Positions 32,110 through 41,877 are shown, counted from the stretch's first letter. The stretch: 64,000 nucleotides of DNA from Polyangium sp. 6x1 (GCF_029946515.1 NZ_JARZHH010000057.1:1-64000), one strand, 5' to 3'. Notes: a model not told the origin generated them from the letters alone. Made by a program: numbers and translations.

Positions 32110-34875
32110 ATGCTGCGAAGAACATCTCGTCTCGTGGGAACGTCGCTCGGGCGGATGCTCCTCGCGTCGCTGCCCTTCGCGCTCGGCTGCGCGGATCTCT
32201 CGCCCATCCCGGAAGGCCAGTGCGGCAACGGCGTCGTCGAAGGCGGATACGGCGAGGACTGCGAGCCCGGCATCGGCTTGCCCGACGTCAGGGCTTGCTA
32301 CCCGACGAGCAGCCCGCTGCGTTGCCGGTACAGATGTGACGAGAGGCCCGATGGCTCCGGGGACCCCTGGAAGTGCCCCGAAGGCTGGAAGTGCGGCCTG
32401 GACGCGGTTTGTCGTGAACCAACCCCGGCCTTCGAGCGCGCCGGCGGCCCCGTCGCCTCGGAGACGCCGGCACAGATCTTCCTCGCCGACATGGACGGCG
32501 ACAAGCGACAGGACGTCGTCGCCGCAGGCGCCACCTCGATCAGCGTTCACTACGTCGATTCGGGCGGACTCCTCGGGAGCGGGACGCAGATGCCGACGGC
32601 CGGCGCGCTCGCTGCGAGCGCGGATCTCAACGCGGACGGCATCGCAGATCTCGCCGCGCCTTCGGGACGTGGCATCGGCATCATGCGCGGCCAGCGCAAC
32701 CGCACCCTGGATCCCACGAGTTTTCCGACGATCTCCGGCGAAGGCGAAGCCGAGGTCTACCTCCTCGCGATCGACGCCGATCCTTCGGAGAGCAAACCGG
32801 GGCACGAGCTCTGCGGCGTGGCGAGCACGGCGCTCGGAAGCGTGTTCGTGCGCGTCGACGAGGCCAAGCCGGTGTCGGATTGGTTGAAGGCGCCCCTCGG
32901 CAAGGATGTCGTCGGGCTCGATCACGCGTGGGCCGGCCCGTTCAAGCGTCCCTGCGAGAAGGTCGCGGTGCGATCGAGCGCAGGCGCGGAGAACTTCGTG
33001 AAGGTGTACGCCCCGTGCGGCGAGACGAACGGGAGCGCCGAGTACCCGCCGGTGTTCGACGAGCTCGTCACGGTCACGCTGCCAGGGCCCCCGCTCGAGA
33101 AGCTGAGCGCGCCGAAGGACGTGCCCTCCAAGGCGGCGCTCATCGAGTTTCAAATGACGAACGGCGTCTTCTTCACGCGCGTGAACGCGGACGCGTACCC
33201 CGATCTCGTCGCCCCGGTGCTCCTCGACAGCGCGCTCTGCGGCGGCAAGGGGTGCGGAGGCCTCGCGGTCGCCTACGGCCTCGTCGACGGCACGTACGAC
33301 AGCGCCCCGCCGCAGGACCCGCTGGCCCTCCAGGGCGACAACACCGCGGGCGTGCTCTACGTGGACATCGGCGTCCTCGCGCCGCTCGCGCTCGGTCACC
33401 TCGACGACGACGGCTTGATCGACATGGTCGATCCCGGCGGCCTCGCCTTCGGCAAGCTCCCGGATCCTCCGGCGCTGTTCCTCACGGTCGAGCGCCGGGG
33501 CTACGGATCGGACGGTTCTTCGATGCGGCGCGCCGTGATCGCCGACTTCAACGTCGACGGCTTGCCAGACGTCGTCGCATCGACAGGCAACGGCATCGGC
33601 TTCTTGAACAACCTCGGCGGCGGGCTCTTCAACCCGAGCGAGATCGGCAAGGCGGGCCGGGTGAACGACATCGGCGCCGCCGACGTCGACGCGGACGGGC
33701 TCGACGACGTGGTCTTCGGCGAGACGGTCCCGGACCGCGACAACCCCGCCCTCGAGCAGACCGCGCTGTCGATCGCGTACGGCAAACCCACGGGGCCGCC
33801 GGAGACGCCCGTCACGATCGCGCGCTTCCCCGCCATCACGCAGATCCTCCCGATCGATCTCATCGCGCTGACCGGCGATCTCGCGACCGATCTGGCCGTT
33901 CTCTACCCCGAGCAACGCCTCGCCGTGTGGAAGGGTTGGAGCACGAGCGCCGTGCTCGGCAGCAGCATCCGCCAGATCCAGTCGTCCATCTTTCTCACGG
34001 AAGGCAAGCTGGAGAAGGCTCGTTATCCCTTCCTCCCGCTGTTCGGGCGTTTCTTGAAGAACGACGCCTCGCCGGATCTCGCGGCCATCACGCTGACGGA
34101 GAGCGCGGACATCGTCTCCGCGGATCTCTGGTGGGTGCCGCTCTCCGAGGGGCCCACGCTGGAGTCGTCGACTCCGCTCGTCCGCATGCCGCTCCTCGGG
34201 GAGCTCGACGCGAAGTGGGCCACCGCGACGAGCGCGGTCGCCGTCGATCTCGACAACGATTCGGTCGACGAGATCGTCGCCATCGTGCACGCACCGTCGA
34301 GCGGCGCGCTGCCCAAGGCGCACCTGCGCATCGCGAAGCACGGCGCCGATCCCGTGGACGCCCCATTCAATCTCGTGGAAGGCCTGCTCTACACGAGCCT
34401 GCGCGCCGCGAAGTTCGACGACGACAATGATGTGGACATCCTGGCGATGGAGATCGCGATCCAGACCGACAACGGCGTGGCTCGTTTCGTCACCAAGCCG
34501 GTGCTCTTCGCGAACGAGGGTGGGAAACTCGCCGCACCAAAGCCGATCGTTTCGCTCGACGGCGCCACGCTGTGCGACGGCGCGCCCGAGGTCGGCGGGC
34601 TCATCGCTACGGCCCTCGACGTCATCGACGCCGACACCGATCCCCGCAAGGAGCTCGTTCTCGTCGGCCCCACCGGCACGTATCTCTACCACCGCGTCGT
34701 GGAGACCGACGCGGCCGGCAAGCGTGTCGAGAAGGACGTCGTCACGTGTATCCCCGAGGGACCCGTGGGCGTCACGATCGCTGCCGGCGAGCTGACGGGC
34801 GACGGCGTCGACGATCTCGCCATCGGCGCCGATGGGAGCATCTACATCCTCGCCGGAAAGCCGAGACGTCCATGA
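32110..34875 (+). CDS. FG-GAP/VCBS-repeat lipoprotein
   Basis: 921 residues from ATG 32110. Signal with lipobox FALGC. A Cys-rich segment CGNGVVEGGYGEDCEPG resembles the myxobacterial cysteine-rich repeat (DUF4215-like). About ten FG-GAP/VCBS-like loops follow, for example DMDGDKRQDVVAAG, DLNADGIADLAAPS, HLDDDGLIDMVDPG, DFNVDGLPDVVAST and DVDADGLDDVVFGE, with Asp/Asn positions suited to Ca2+ binding and an overall beta-propeller. It is probably surface or periplasmic. Its stop overlaps the next start (ATGA). It could be a ligand or target partner of the upstream kinase, but this rests only on gene order. Confidence 0.88.
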   Translation: MLRRTSRLVGTSLGRMLLASLPFALGCADLSPIPEGQCGNGVVEGGYGEDCEPGIGLPDVRACYPTSSPLRCRYRCDERPDGSGDPWKCPEGWKCGLDAVCREPTPAFERAGGPVASETPAQIFLADMDGDKRQDVVAAGATSISVHYVDSGGLLGSGTQMPTAGALAASADLNADGIADLAAPSGRGIGIMRGQRNRTLDPTSFPTISGEGEAEVYLLAIDADPSESKPGHELCGVASTALGSVFVRVDEAKPVSDWLKAPLGKDVVGLDHAWAGPFKRPCEKVAVRSSAGAENFVKVYAPCGETNGSAEYPPVFDELVTVTLPGPPLEKLSAPKDVPSKAALIEFQMTNGVFFTRVNADAYPDLVAPVLLDSALCGGKGCGGLAVAYGLVDGTYDSAPPQDPLALQGDNTAGVLYVDIGVLAPLALGHLDDDGLIDMVDPGGLAFGKLPDPPALFLTVERRGYGSDGSSMRRAVIADFNVDGLPDVVASTGNGIGFLNNLGGGLFNPSEIGKAGRVNDIGAADVDADGLDDVVFGETVPDRDNPALEQTALSIAYGKPTGPPETPVTIARFPAITQILPIDLIALTGDLATDLAVLYPEQRLAVWKGWSTSAVLGSSIRQIQSSIFLTEGKLEKARYPFLPLFGRFLKNDASPDLAAITLTESADIVSADLWWVPLSEGPTLESSTPLVRMPLLGELDAKWATATSAVAVDLDNDSVDEIVAIVHAPSSGALPKAHLRIAKHGADPVDAPFNLVEGLLYTSLRAAKFDDDNDVDILAMEIAIQTDNGVARFVTKPVLFANEGGKLAAPKPIVSLDGATLCDGAPEVGGLIATALDVIDADTDPRKELVLVGPTGTYLYHRVVETDAAGKRVEKDVVTCIPEGPVGVTIAAGELTGDGVDDLAIGADGSIYILAGKPRRP

Positions 34876-36116
34876 GCCACGCCCCCCGCGCCGCGCGTTT
34901 CCTCTCCGTCGCGCTTCTCTTCGCCGCGCTCGCGCCGCGCCCCGCGCGCGCGGCCGAGGACGTCGCGAAGGCCAAGGCGCTCTTCAACGCCGGCGCCAAG
35001 GCCTACACGAACGGCCGCTACCTCGTGGCGATCGACTCCTTCCGCGAGGCCTACGCGGCGGCCCCACGCCCGGCCATGATCTTCTCGCTCGCGCAGGCGT
35101 ATCGCCGTCAGTACTTCGTCGACGGTGACCTCGAGAAGCTGAAGCAGTCGATCGCGAACTACCGCCTCTACCTCGAACAGGTGAAGGAGGGCGAGCGGCG
35201 CGCGGACGCCGTGGCCGCGCTCGGCGAGCTCGAGGTCATCGCGGCGGCGCGCCTGCCTCGCGACGGGACGATCTCGTCGACGGCGTCGAACGCGGGATCG
35301 GAGCCGTCGAAGACGAAGATCACCATCACCTCGTCCACGCCCGGCGCGCGTATCTCGCTCGACGGCGGCAAGCCCATCGAGCCGCCGCTCTCCGAGGCCG
35401 TCACGCCCGGCAAGCACCGGTACAAGATCAGCGCCGAGGGCTACATCGACGAGGAGCGCGAGATCAACATCGCCCCGGGAGATCAGCGCGCGATCGAGAG
35501 CGAGCTGCGCGAGCGCCCCGCGCTGCTCGACATCAAAGGCCCCGCGGGCGCGACCGTCGCCATCGACGGCAAGCTCGTCGGCACGACCCCGCTCCCCACG
35601 CAGGAGCTCGAGCCCGGCGCGCGCTTCATCGCCGTGTCGGGCAACGGCTTTCAGCCGTTCTCGCGCGAGATCGTCGCCCAGCGCGGGGAACGCGATCACA
35701 TCGACCTGAACCTCAAGCGCACGCCGCAGCGCTACGTGTCCTACGTCTTCTTCGGCGCCGGCGCGCTCACCCTCCTCGGCGGGCTCGGCGCGGGGTGGAG
35801 GGCTCTCGACGCCGAGGGCAAGGCCATGAAGCTCAAGAGCGCGGGGCTCACCGAGACCACGCTGCGGGAGTACAACACCGCGCTCACCGAGCGTGACACC
35901 TCGACGACCGCCGCCGGGGTCGCGCTCGGCGTCGGGGCCGCGCTCGGGCTCACGGGCTTCGTGCTCTACGCGTTCGACGCGCCGTCCTTGCCGCTGCCGC
36001 CCGCGCGCAAGGAGAAGAAACCCGAGCCGACGGAGAAGGGGTCGTCCATGGACATGGCCTACGCGCCCGTCGTCGGTCCAGGCTTCGCGGGCGCCGCCGT
36101 GATCGGTCGTTTCTAG
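34872..36116 (+). CDS. PEGA-domain membrane protein with N-terminal TPR-like region
   Basis: 414 residues from ATG 34872. Signal peptide ending PARA-AED. A TPR-like helical region (AKALFNAGAKAYTNGRYLVAIDSFREAY in two helices) covers about residues 25-130. Then two PEGA-type beta domains (TITSSTPGARISLDGGKPI and LDIKGPAGATVAIDGKLVGTTP) and two membrane helices near the C-terminus (FFGAGALTLLGGLGAG; AAGVALGVGAALGLTGFVLYAF). It is the last gene of the kinase/FG-GAP/PEGA operon. PEGA proteins are envelope-associated in myxobacteria; the exact role is unknown. Confidence 0.87.
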   Translation: MSHAPRAARFLSVALLFAALAPRPARAAEDVAKAKALFNAGAKAYTNGRYLVAIDSFREAYAAAPRPAMIFSLAQAYRRQYFVDGDLEKLKQSIANYRLYLEQVKEGERRADAVAALGELEVIAAARLPRDGTISSTASNAGSEPSKTKITITSSTPGARISLDGGKPIEPPLSEAVTPGKHRYKISAEGYIDEEREINIAPGDQRAIESELRERPALLDIKGPAGATVAIDGKLVGTTPLPTQELEPGARFIAVSGNGFQPFSREIVAQRGERDHIDLNLKRTPQRYVSYVFFGAGALTLLGGLGAGWRALDAEGKAMKLKSAGLTETTLREYNTALTERDTSTTAAGVALGVGAALGLTGFVLYAFDAPSLPLPPARKEKKPEPTEKGSSMDMAYAPVVGPGFAGAAVIGRF

Positions 36117-36128
36117 TGCAATCGTTTG

Positions 36129-36143
36129 CCGTCCAATGGACGG
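36129..36143. terminator. Small hairpin between convergent genes
   Basis: Stem CCGTCC/GGACGG, loop AAT, between the stops of the PEGA gene (36116) and hemW (36147). A short stem without a T-run on either strand, so only a possible bidirectional terminator. Confidence 0.3.
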
Positions 36144-36146
36144 ACC

Positions 36147-37376
36147 TCAAAACAATTCGGCCGCAATGCCGTCGGCGAGCACCCACGCGTCCCGGGGCAC
36201 GCGGATCGTGCCTCCCTCGATCGTCAGCTTGCCTCGCTTCACGAGCCGCTCGGCCGCCTGCTTCCGCGACGGCGTCCACGCCTCCGCGCCGACCTCGGCC
36301 GCCGATCGTTCGAGGTCGAACCCTTCCCGCAGCCGGAGGCCCAGCATGATCCGCTCCCGCAGCCGCGTCTCCGGATCGAGCGGCTCCTCGCTCTCGACCT
36401 CCGCCTCGCCCGCGAGCGCCGCCCGCATGTACCGCGCCGGATCGATCGCGTTCCTGTACCGCAGCGCGAACCCCGCAGACACGCCCGCGCCTCTCCCGCT
36501 CACCGTGCCGAACGCCGCGCAGCCGAGGCCCACGTAGTCGTGCCCTCGCCAGTAGCCGAGGTTGTGCCGCGCCTCGTGCCCCTCGCGCGCGTAGTTCGAG
36601 ATCTCGTAGTGCCCGAGCCCCGCCGCGCCGAGCGCCTCCTCGATCGCGAAGAACGTCTCGGCCACGCCGTCCTCGCTCGCAATGGGCAGGCGCCCTCGCC
36701 GTGACAGCTCACCGAACTGCGTCCCCGGCTCGATCGTCAGGCTGTACGCCGACACGTGCGTCACGCCGGTCTCCGCCACGCGCCGCGCCTCCGCGGCCGC
36801 CTCGCTCGGCGACTGCTCCTGCGTGGGCCCACCCGCGAGATACTTCGGACCGGCCTCCTTCGTCGGCACGGCCACGCCGTAGATGAGATCCGCGCTCACC
36901 CGCGGCACGCCTGCCCGGAGCGCTGCCCGCACCGCTTCGAGCCCTCCTTCCGCGTCGTGCAACCGACCGAGGAAGCGCAGCCGTTCCGGCTCGAGCCCCT
37001 GCACGCCGACGCTGAGCCGGTTCACGCCCACGTCGACGAGCGCCCGCGCTCGGTCCTCGTCGAGCGAGCTCGGGTTGCACTCCACCGTCACCTCGACGTC
37101 GTCCCCTGCGTGCCCTGCGGCCGCGGCGCGGATCCCTGCGAGCACCCGCCCGAGCGCGTGGGGCGCCCAGAGCGATGGCGTGCCTCCGCCGAAGAACACC
37201 GTCGCGAGCGTCCGCCCCTCGAACGCGCCGGCGCGCCGCTCGAGCTCGGCGAGGATGGCGTCGGCGTACCGCTCATGCTCGATTCCGTCCCGTTCCTTTG
37301 CGAAGGAAACGAAATCGCAATAAGGGCACTTTTTCAGGCACCACGGGAAGTGGACATAGACGCCGATCGGCTCCAT
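36147..37376 (-). CDS. hemW: HemW-type radical SAM protein
   Basis: 409 residues from ATG 37376. N-terminal VYVHFPWCLKKCPYCDF gives the [4Fe-4S] motif C-x3-C-x2-C. Further matches to the family: TVFFGGGTPSLW, VECNPSSLD, NRLSVGVQGL, ISNYAREGHEARHNLGYW and the C-terminal HemW winged part. HemW is a heme chaperone related to, but distinct from, coproporphyrinogen dehydrogenase HemN. The Phe in CPYCDF, in place of the HemN-type extra Cys, supports HemW. There is an insertion of about 15 residues near position 170 relative to E. coli HemW. It is divergent from rel, with a 340-nt region between that holds no gene I can support. Confidence 0.93.
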   Translation of the reverse strand: MEPIGVYVHFPWCLKKCPYCDFVSFAKERDGIEHERYADAILAELERRAGAFEGRTLATVFFGGGTPSLWAPHALGRVLAGIRAAAAGHAGDDVEVTVECNPSSLDEDRARALVDVGVNRLSVGVQGLEPERLRFLGRLHDAEGGLEAVRAALRAGVPRVSADLIYGVAVPTKEAGPKYLAGGPTQEQSPSEAAAEARRVAETGVTHVSAYSLTIEPGTQFGELSRRGRLPIASEDGVAETFFAIEEALGAAGLGHYEISNYAREGHEARHNLGYWRGHDYVGLGCAAFGTVSGRGAGVSAGFALRYRNAIDPARYMRAALAGEAEVESEEPLDPETRLRERIMLGLRLREGFDLERSAAEVGAEAWTPSRKQAAERLVKRGKLTIEGGTIRVPRDAWVLADGIAAELF

Positions 37377-37647
37377 GGATTTCTACGTGTGTGGAGGTCT
37401 GTGCGGCTCCCGGATGTCAGGGGAGCACGCGGACGGGAGGACGCACGTCAAACGGGGACGAGGAGGACACACCTCGACCCCGAAGGCCGTGATGACCCCT
37501 TGGGCGCTCCGGCGCCCGTGCGCAAGTTGGGGGAAGGTCGTTCGTGCAGGAAAGGTCGAGGAGGCTTCCGCATCTGCCCGGTGGACAGCCGTACCCACGG
37601 GCGCTCGAAGACGGAAGAAGCGGAGCGCGTGAGCCATGGTCAGCCAA

Positions 37648-37687
37648 TTGCCGGGCGAAACACGGGGTGTTAGCCTGAACGTTCAGG
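37648..37687 (+). promoter_or_regulatory. Candidate rel promoter overlapping a 14-bp palindrome
   Basis: TTGCCG at 37648-37653, 17-nt spacer, TAGCCT at 37671-37676. The perfect palindrome CCTGAACGTTCAGG lies at 37674-37687, covering the end of the -10 box and the expected transcription start. A partial inverted repeat (acggtgcc/ggtaccgt) follows. This layout suits an operator that blocks RNA polymerase. It also argues for the rel start at 37717, since the in-frame ATG 37636 would lie upstream of this promoter. Confidence 0.5.
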
Positions 37688-37716
37688 ACGGTGCCCAGGT
37701 ACCGTCCGCACATCGT

Positions 37717-39882
37717 ATGGTGACGTCTCAAGAGCTGATCGAGCGGGTCCAGGCGTATCAGCCTGGGGCCGACGTCGAGCTCATCGCCCGCGCTTACGAC
37801 TACGCCGCCGAAGCGCACAAGGGCCAGATGCGGAAGAGCGGCGACCCTTACTTCTCGCACCCGGTTTCGGTCGCCGGCATCATCATCGAGCTCAAGCTCG
37901 ACGTGGCCAGCATCGTCGCGGGTCTGCTGCACGACGTCGTCGAGGACACGCTCGCGACGTTGTCGGACATCGAGCGCGAGTTCGGTCAGGAGGTCGCGTT
38001 CCTCGTCGACGGCGTGACGAAGCTGTCGAAGATCAACTTCGCCTCGAAGGAAGACCGGCAAGCGGAGAACTTCCGCAAGATGCTGGTCGCCATGGCGCGC
38101 GACATCCGCGTGCTCCTGGTGAAGCTTTGCGACCGCCTCGACAACATGCGGACGCTCGAGCACATGAAGCCCGAGGCGCAGGACCGCATCGCGCGCGAGA
38201 CGATGGAGATCTACGCGCCGCTCGCGAACCGGCTCGGCATCGCGCGCTTCAAGAGCGAGCTCGAGGACCTCGCCTTCAAGTACCTCGAGCCCGAGGCCCA
38301 CGCCGACCTCTCGCGGAAGGTGCTCGGCACGAAGGCCGAGCGCGACAAGTACATCGCCGACGTCTCGAAGATCCTCGCGGGCAAGCTGGCCGAGCAGGGC
38401 TTCGCCGCCGACGTGACCGGCCGAGCGAAACACAACTACTCGATCTGGCGAAAGATGCAGTCGCAGCAGGTCGAATTCGACCAGGTCTACGACGTCATCG
38501 CCTTCCGTGTGCTCGTCGAGACGGTGGCCGAGTGTTACGCGACGCTCGGCGTCATCCACTCGCAGTACACGCCGGTTCCTGGCCGCTTCAAGGACTACGT
38601 CGCGCTCCCGAAGCCGAACATGTACCAGTCGCTGCACACGACGGTCATCGGCCCGGGCCGCGAGCGCATCGAGGTGCAGATCCGCACGCACGAGATGCAC
38701 CGCGTCGCGGAGCAAGGCATCGCCGCGCACTGGAAGTACAAGGAGCGCCACTCGGGCGGGCTCGACCCGAAGGACGCGGCGCGCTTCGGCTGGCTGCGCC
38801 AGCTCATGGAGTTCCAGCAGGATCTCAAGGACCCGCACGAGTTCCTCGAGAGCGTGAAGGTCGACCTCTTCCAGGACGAGGTCTACGTCTTCACGCCGAA
38901 GGGCGACGTGCGCGTCTTCCCCCGCAACGCGACGCCGATCGACTTCGCCTACGCGATCCACAGCGAGGTCGGCGATCACTGCTCGGGCGCGCGCGTGAAC
39001 GGCGCGATCGTGCCGATCCGCTACAAGCTCAGGAACGGCGACGTCGTCGAGGTGATGACGAACCCGAGCCAGCAGCCGAACAAGGACTGGCTCGACTTCG
39101 TCACGACGAGCCGCGCGCGCTCGCGCATCCGAAGCCACCTGCGCGCCGATCAACGCGAGCGCTCGCTGAAGCTCGGGCGCGAGCTCCTCGAGAAGGAGTT
39201 CCACCAGCGCGCCATCAGCATGGCGCGCCTCACGAAGAACGAGGCGGAGGTCCGCAAGCTCTGCGAGCACTTCAACGCGCAGACCTTCGACGAGCTTCTG
39301 ATCGGCATCGGCTACGGCAAGCACAGCCCGAAGGCGATCATCGAGTTCCTCGCGCCGCCGCAAGGCAACGACAAGGAAGCGCTGCCGCCGCCGTCCCTCA
39401 AGGAGAGCCGCATCGAGTCGCTCGTCCGCAAGGTGACGGGCCGCGATAACCACGGCATCCGGCTGAACGGCATCGACGACGTGCTCGTCCGCTACACGAA
39501 GTGTTGCAACCCCCTGCCGGGGGACGAGATCGTCGGTTTCATCACGCGCGGCCGCGGCATCACGGTGCACCGTCGCAACTGCCCGAAGGCGCTCGACACG
39601 GATCCGGAGCGTCGCGTGGAGATCTCGTGGGACGCGCGGGCGAAGATCAACCGCCCGGTGCAGCTCCGCGTGATGACGGCGAACCGGCCCGGCATCCTCG
39701 CCACGGTCGGCCAGACGTTCCACGAGCAGGGCATCAACATCAGCGAAGCGACGTGCCGCGCCGGCGACGACGGCCGCGCGACGAACACTTTTACCTTTCT
39801 GTGTTCGGACCTCGCGCAGCTCAAGGGCGTCATCCGGCAGCTGCAGCGCATCCCGGGCGTGATGGCCGTCGAGCGGACGTAG
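37717..39882 (+). CDS. rel: Bifunctional (p)ppGpp synthetase/hydrolase Rel
   Basis: 721 residues from ATG 37717; an in-frame ATG at 37636 would add 27 poorly conserved residues. It makes and degrades the alarmone (p)ppGpp. The hydrolase HD site is intact (FSHPVSVAGI, LLHDVVEDT, KLCDRLDNM). The synthetase region has GRAKHNYSIWRKM, YDVIAFRVLV and GRFKDYVALPKPNMYQSLHT; the RFKD variant is that of bifunctional enzymes rather than synthetase-only RelA (ExDD). A TGS domain (VFTPKGDVRVFPRNATPIDFAY in part), a Cys zinc-type motif CCNPLPGD and a C-terminal ACT domain follow. Single-gene unit, ended by a 10-bp hairpin. Confidence 0.97.
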   Translation: MVTSQELIERVQAYQPGADVELIARAYDYAAEAHKGQMRKSGDPYFSHPVSVAGIIIELKLDVASIVAGLLHDVVEDTLATLSDIEREFGQEVAFLVDGVTKLSKINFASKEDRQAENFRKMLVAMARDIRVLLVKLCDRLDNMRTLEHMKPEAQDRIARETMEIYAPLANRLGIARFKSELEDLAFKYLEPEAHADLSRKVLGTKAERDKYIADVSKILAGKLAEQGFAADVTGRAKHNYSIWRKMQSQQVEFDQVYDVIAFRVLVETVAECYATLGVIHSQYTPVPGRFKDYVALPKPNMYQSLHTTVIGPGRERIEVQIRTHEMHRVAEQGIAAHWKYKERHSGGLDPKDAARFGWLRQLMEFQQDLKDPHEFLESVKVDLFQDEVYVFTPKGDVRVFPRNATPIDFAYAIHSEVGDHCSGARVNGAIVPIRYKLRNGDVVEVMTNPSQQPNKDWLDFVTTSRARSRIRSHLRADQRERSLKLGRELLEKEFHQRAISMARLTKNEAEVRKLCEHFNAQTFDELLIGIGYGKHSPKAIIEFLAPPQGNDKEALPPPSLKESRIESLVRKVTGRDNHGIRLNGIDDVLVRYTKCCNPLPGDEIVGFITRGRGITVHRRNCPKALDTDPERRVEISWDARAKINRPVQLRVMTANRPGILATVGQTFHEQGINISEATCRAGDDGRATNTFTFLCSDLAQLKGVIRQLQRIPGVMAVERT

Positions 39883-39887
39883 CCTGG

Positions 39888-39915
39888 TTGAGGGGGGCCC
39901 GAGAGCCCCCCTCAA
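39888..39915. terminator. Bidirectional hairpin terminator after rel
   Basis: Perfect 10-bp stem TTGAGGGGGG/CCCCCCTCAA with an 8-nt loop, between the stops of convergent rel (39882) and the YkgJ-like gene (39944). No T-run, but the stem is very stable. Confidence 0.7.
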
Positions 39916-39943
39916 AACCCCCCGTGCACCATGTGCGGCCTCG

Positions 39944-40540
39944 TCAGCGCCTGCGTCGCGGTCCCGACCCCGAGCTCGGGCCCGCGCCGGCGAGCGCGCG
40001 CGTGAGAGGACGACCGAGGTCCCCCTCGGGCGCGTGTCGCGCAGCAAGATCCTTGATGCGGCGAACGAAGGCGTTGATGGCGCGTTGATCGACGCCCGCC
40101 GGCGAGGTCGCGCGTTCGCACCAGTAGGTGCGGCATCCGAACGGACGCGACGCGTAGATCGCGCAGCGTCCGTTCTCGTCGAGCAGCGGGCAGACGCGCT
40201 CGTCGAGCGTGGTGAGGCGACGCTTGCCGCGCGACGTGTCCTCGACGTCGGCGAGCGGCGGCGGCGTGCGTCCGAGCGCGCGCGCGCCGCCTCGCGCCGC
40301 GATGGCGCGTTGCACGAGGGCGAGCTCGATCGACGTGACGTACGGCTCGCGTCCCGTGACGCCGAAGCGGCAGCACTCGGTGGACGCGGGGCACGTCTGT
40401 CCTGCGAAGGACGCGTCGACTTCACGGTAGAGCGCCGTGAGCTCGTCGAGCAGGCCCGCGAGCGCGCGTCGATCGTCGTCCTTCGTGGTGTTCGTGCGCG
40501 TCTTCGCGGGCGAACGATCGGGCGACTTCGTGTTCGACAT
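39944..40540 (-). CDS. YkgJ-family Cys cluster protein
   Basis: 198 residues from ATG 40540; an in-frame start at 40585 is possible but less likely. The family's Cys pattern is visible: C in TCPAS, CCRFG, CPLL, GRCAIYASRPFGCRTYWC. Such Cys clusters are thought to bind Zn or Fe-S. The N-terminal 30 residues are polar (Lys/Asp/Thr rich). It is convergent with rel and divergent from the Memo-like gene (98 nt between starts). Function of the family is not established. Confidence 0.82.
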   Translation of the reverse strand: MSNTKSPDRSPAKTRTNTTKDDDRRALAGLLDELTALYREVDASFAGQTCPASTECCRFGVTGREPYVTSIELALVQRAIAARGGARALGRTPPPLADVEDTSRGKRRLTTLDERVCPLLDENGRCAIYASRPFGCRTYWCERATSPAGVDQRAINAFVRRIKDLAARHAPEGDLGRPLTRALAGAGPSSGSGPRRRR

Positions 40541-40638
40541 GGATCGATCGCCCGCAGCATACGCGCCGACTCCGCAGGGATCCAACGCCCGCGCCTCCCT
40601 TTGCGTGCGGCGTGCGGGCGCTATCCTGCGCGGTGACC

Positions 40639-41877
40639 ATGCCCAAACCGCACGCGTACCCGCGACTGCGGCCGATCGAGGCCATCTTCGTCCCGCATCC
40701 GACGTTCGGGAAAGCGCTCATGCTCCGCGACGGCGAGGGCATCGCTCCGAGCTCGGTCGCGATCCGCGGAGACCTCGCCCCGATCGTCTCGTGCATGGAC
40801 GGCACGAGCTCCCTCGACGGCATCGCTCGCCGCGCGAGTCGCGTCATCGGCCGCATGATCGACGTCGCGATCGTCTCGCACCTCGTGGCCGAGCTCGACG
40901 CGGCGTACATGCTCGAGACGCCACGCTTCCAGGCGAGACGACGCGAGGTCGTGGCCGCGTTCGCCGCGGCGAGCGAGCGGCCTGCGCATCACGCGGGCGG
41001 CGCCTACCACCGTGATCCCGAGGAGCTCGCTCGTTACATCGAGGAGGCGTGTCTCGGGAAGGCACCGCGCGGCAACGGCGCATCGCCTGGCCGCCTCATC
41101 GGGCTCTGCGCGCCGCACATGGACCTCTGGCGCGCGGCCGAAGGATACGGCTACGCGTACGGCGCGCTCGCCGATGCGTTGCCTCCCGAGGTGGACACAT
41201 TTTTTCTGCTCGGCACGTCGCACGCGCCGATGCGCCAGCCCTTCGCCGTCTGCGACAAACGCTTCGCCACGCCGCTCGGACCGCTCGAGCCCGACCACGA
41301 CGCGCTCGCGTTCCTCGCGACGCACAGCCGCTTCGACGTGCGCGAGGACGAGTACCTCCACAAGGGCGAGCATTCCTTGGAGCTGCAAGTAATCTTCCTG
41401 CGCCACCTGCTCGGCGAGCGCGCCGCGCGGATCGTGCCCGTGCTCTGCGGCCTCGGCGACGCGCAGGCGAGGGGACGTGATCCACGCGAGGACGCGCGGG
41501 CCGAGTCGTTCCTCGCGGCGCTCGCCGAGCTCGTCGAACGACGCGGCGCGCGCGCCTTCCTGATCGCGGGCGCCGATCTCGCGCACATGGGCCCGCGCTT
41601 CGGCGATCCGCGACCGCTCGACGCGGCCGAGCGCGACGTGCTCCAGGCTCGTGACGCGGAGTCCATCCGCCTCATAGTGGAGCACGACGCGAGCGGGTTC
41701 TTTTCGCAGGTCGCCGAGGATCTCGACACGAGGCGCGTCTGTGGCCTCGGCCCGATCTACACGGCGCTCCGGGCGTTGCCGGGGGCCGCGACGGGGCGGC
41801 TCTTGCACTACACGCAGTGCGTCGATCCCGTGGAAGGATCGATCGTCAGCCACGCGTCGCTGGCGTTCGTCGCCTGA
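40639..41877 (+). CDS. Memo-like protein (AmmeMemoRadiSam system protein B type)
   Basis: 412 residues from ATG 40639. The C-terminal 270 residues match the Memo fold, related to extradiol dioxygenases: GLCAPHMDLWRAAEGYGYAYG, FLLGTSHAP, HKGEHSLELQVIFLRHLLG, IAGADLAHMGPRFG. His residues in APHMD, GEHS and LAHMG correspond to the metal-site positions. The first 130 residues are an extra region not typical of short Memo proteins, with a helical segment before PEELARYIEEA. In many bacteria Memo is near a radical-SAM (AmmeMemoRadiSam) gene; none is adjacent here. Followed directly by a hairpin. Confidence 0.88.
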   Translation: MPKPHAYPRLRPIEAIFVPHPTFGKALMLRDGEGIAPSSVAIRGDLAPIVSCMDGTSSLDGIARRASRVIGRMIDVAIVSHLVAELDAAYMLETPRFQARRREVVAAFAAASERPAHHAGGAYHRDPEELARYIEEACLGKAPRGNGASPGRLIGLCAPHMDLWRAAEGYGYAYGALADALPPEVDTFFLLGTSHAPMRQPFAVCDKRFATPLGPLEPDHDALAFLATHSRFDVREDEYLHKGEHSLELQVIFLRHLLGERAARIVPVLCGLGDAQARGRDPREDARAESFLAALAELVERRGARAFLIAGADLAHMGPRFGDPRPLDAAERDVLQARDAESIRLIVEHDASGFFSQVAEDLDTRRVCGLGPIYTALRALPGAATGRLLHYTQCVDPVEGSIVSHASLAFVA

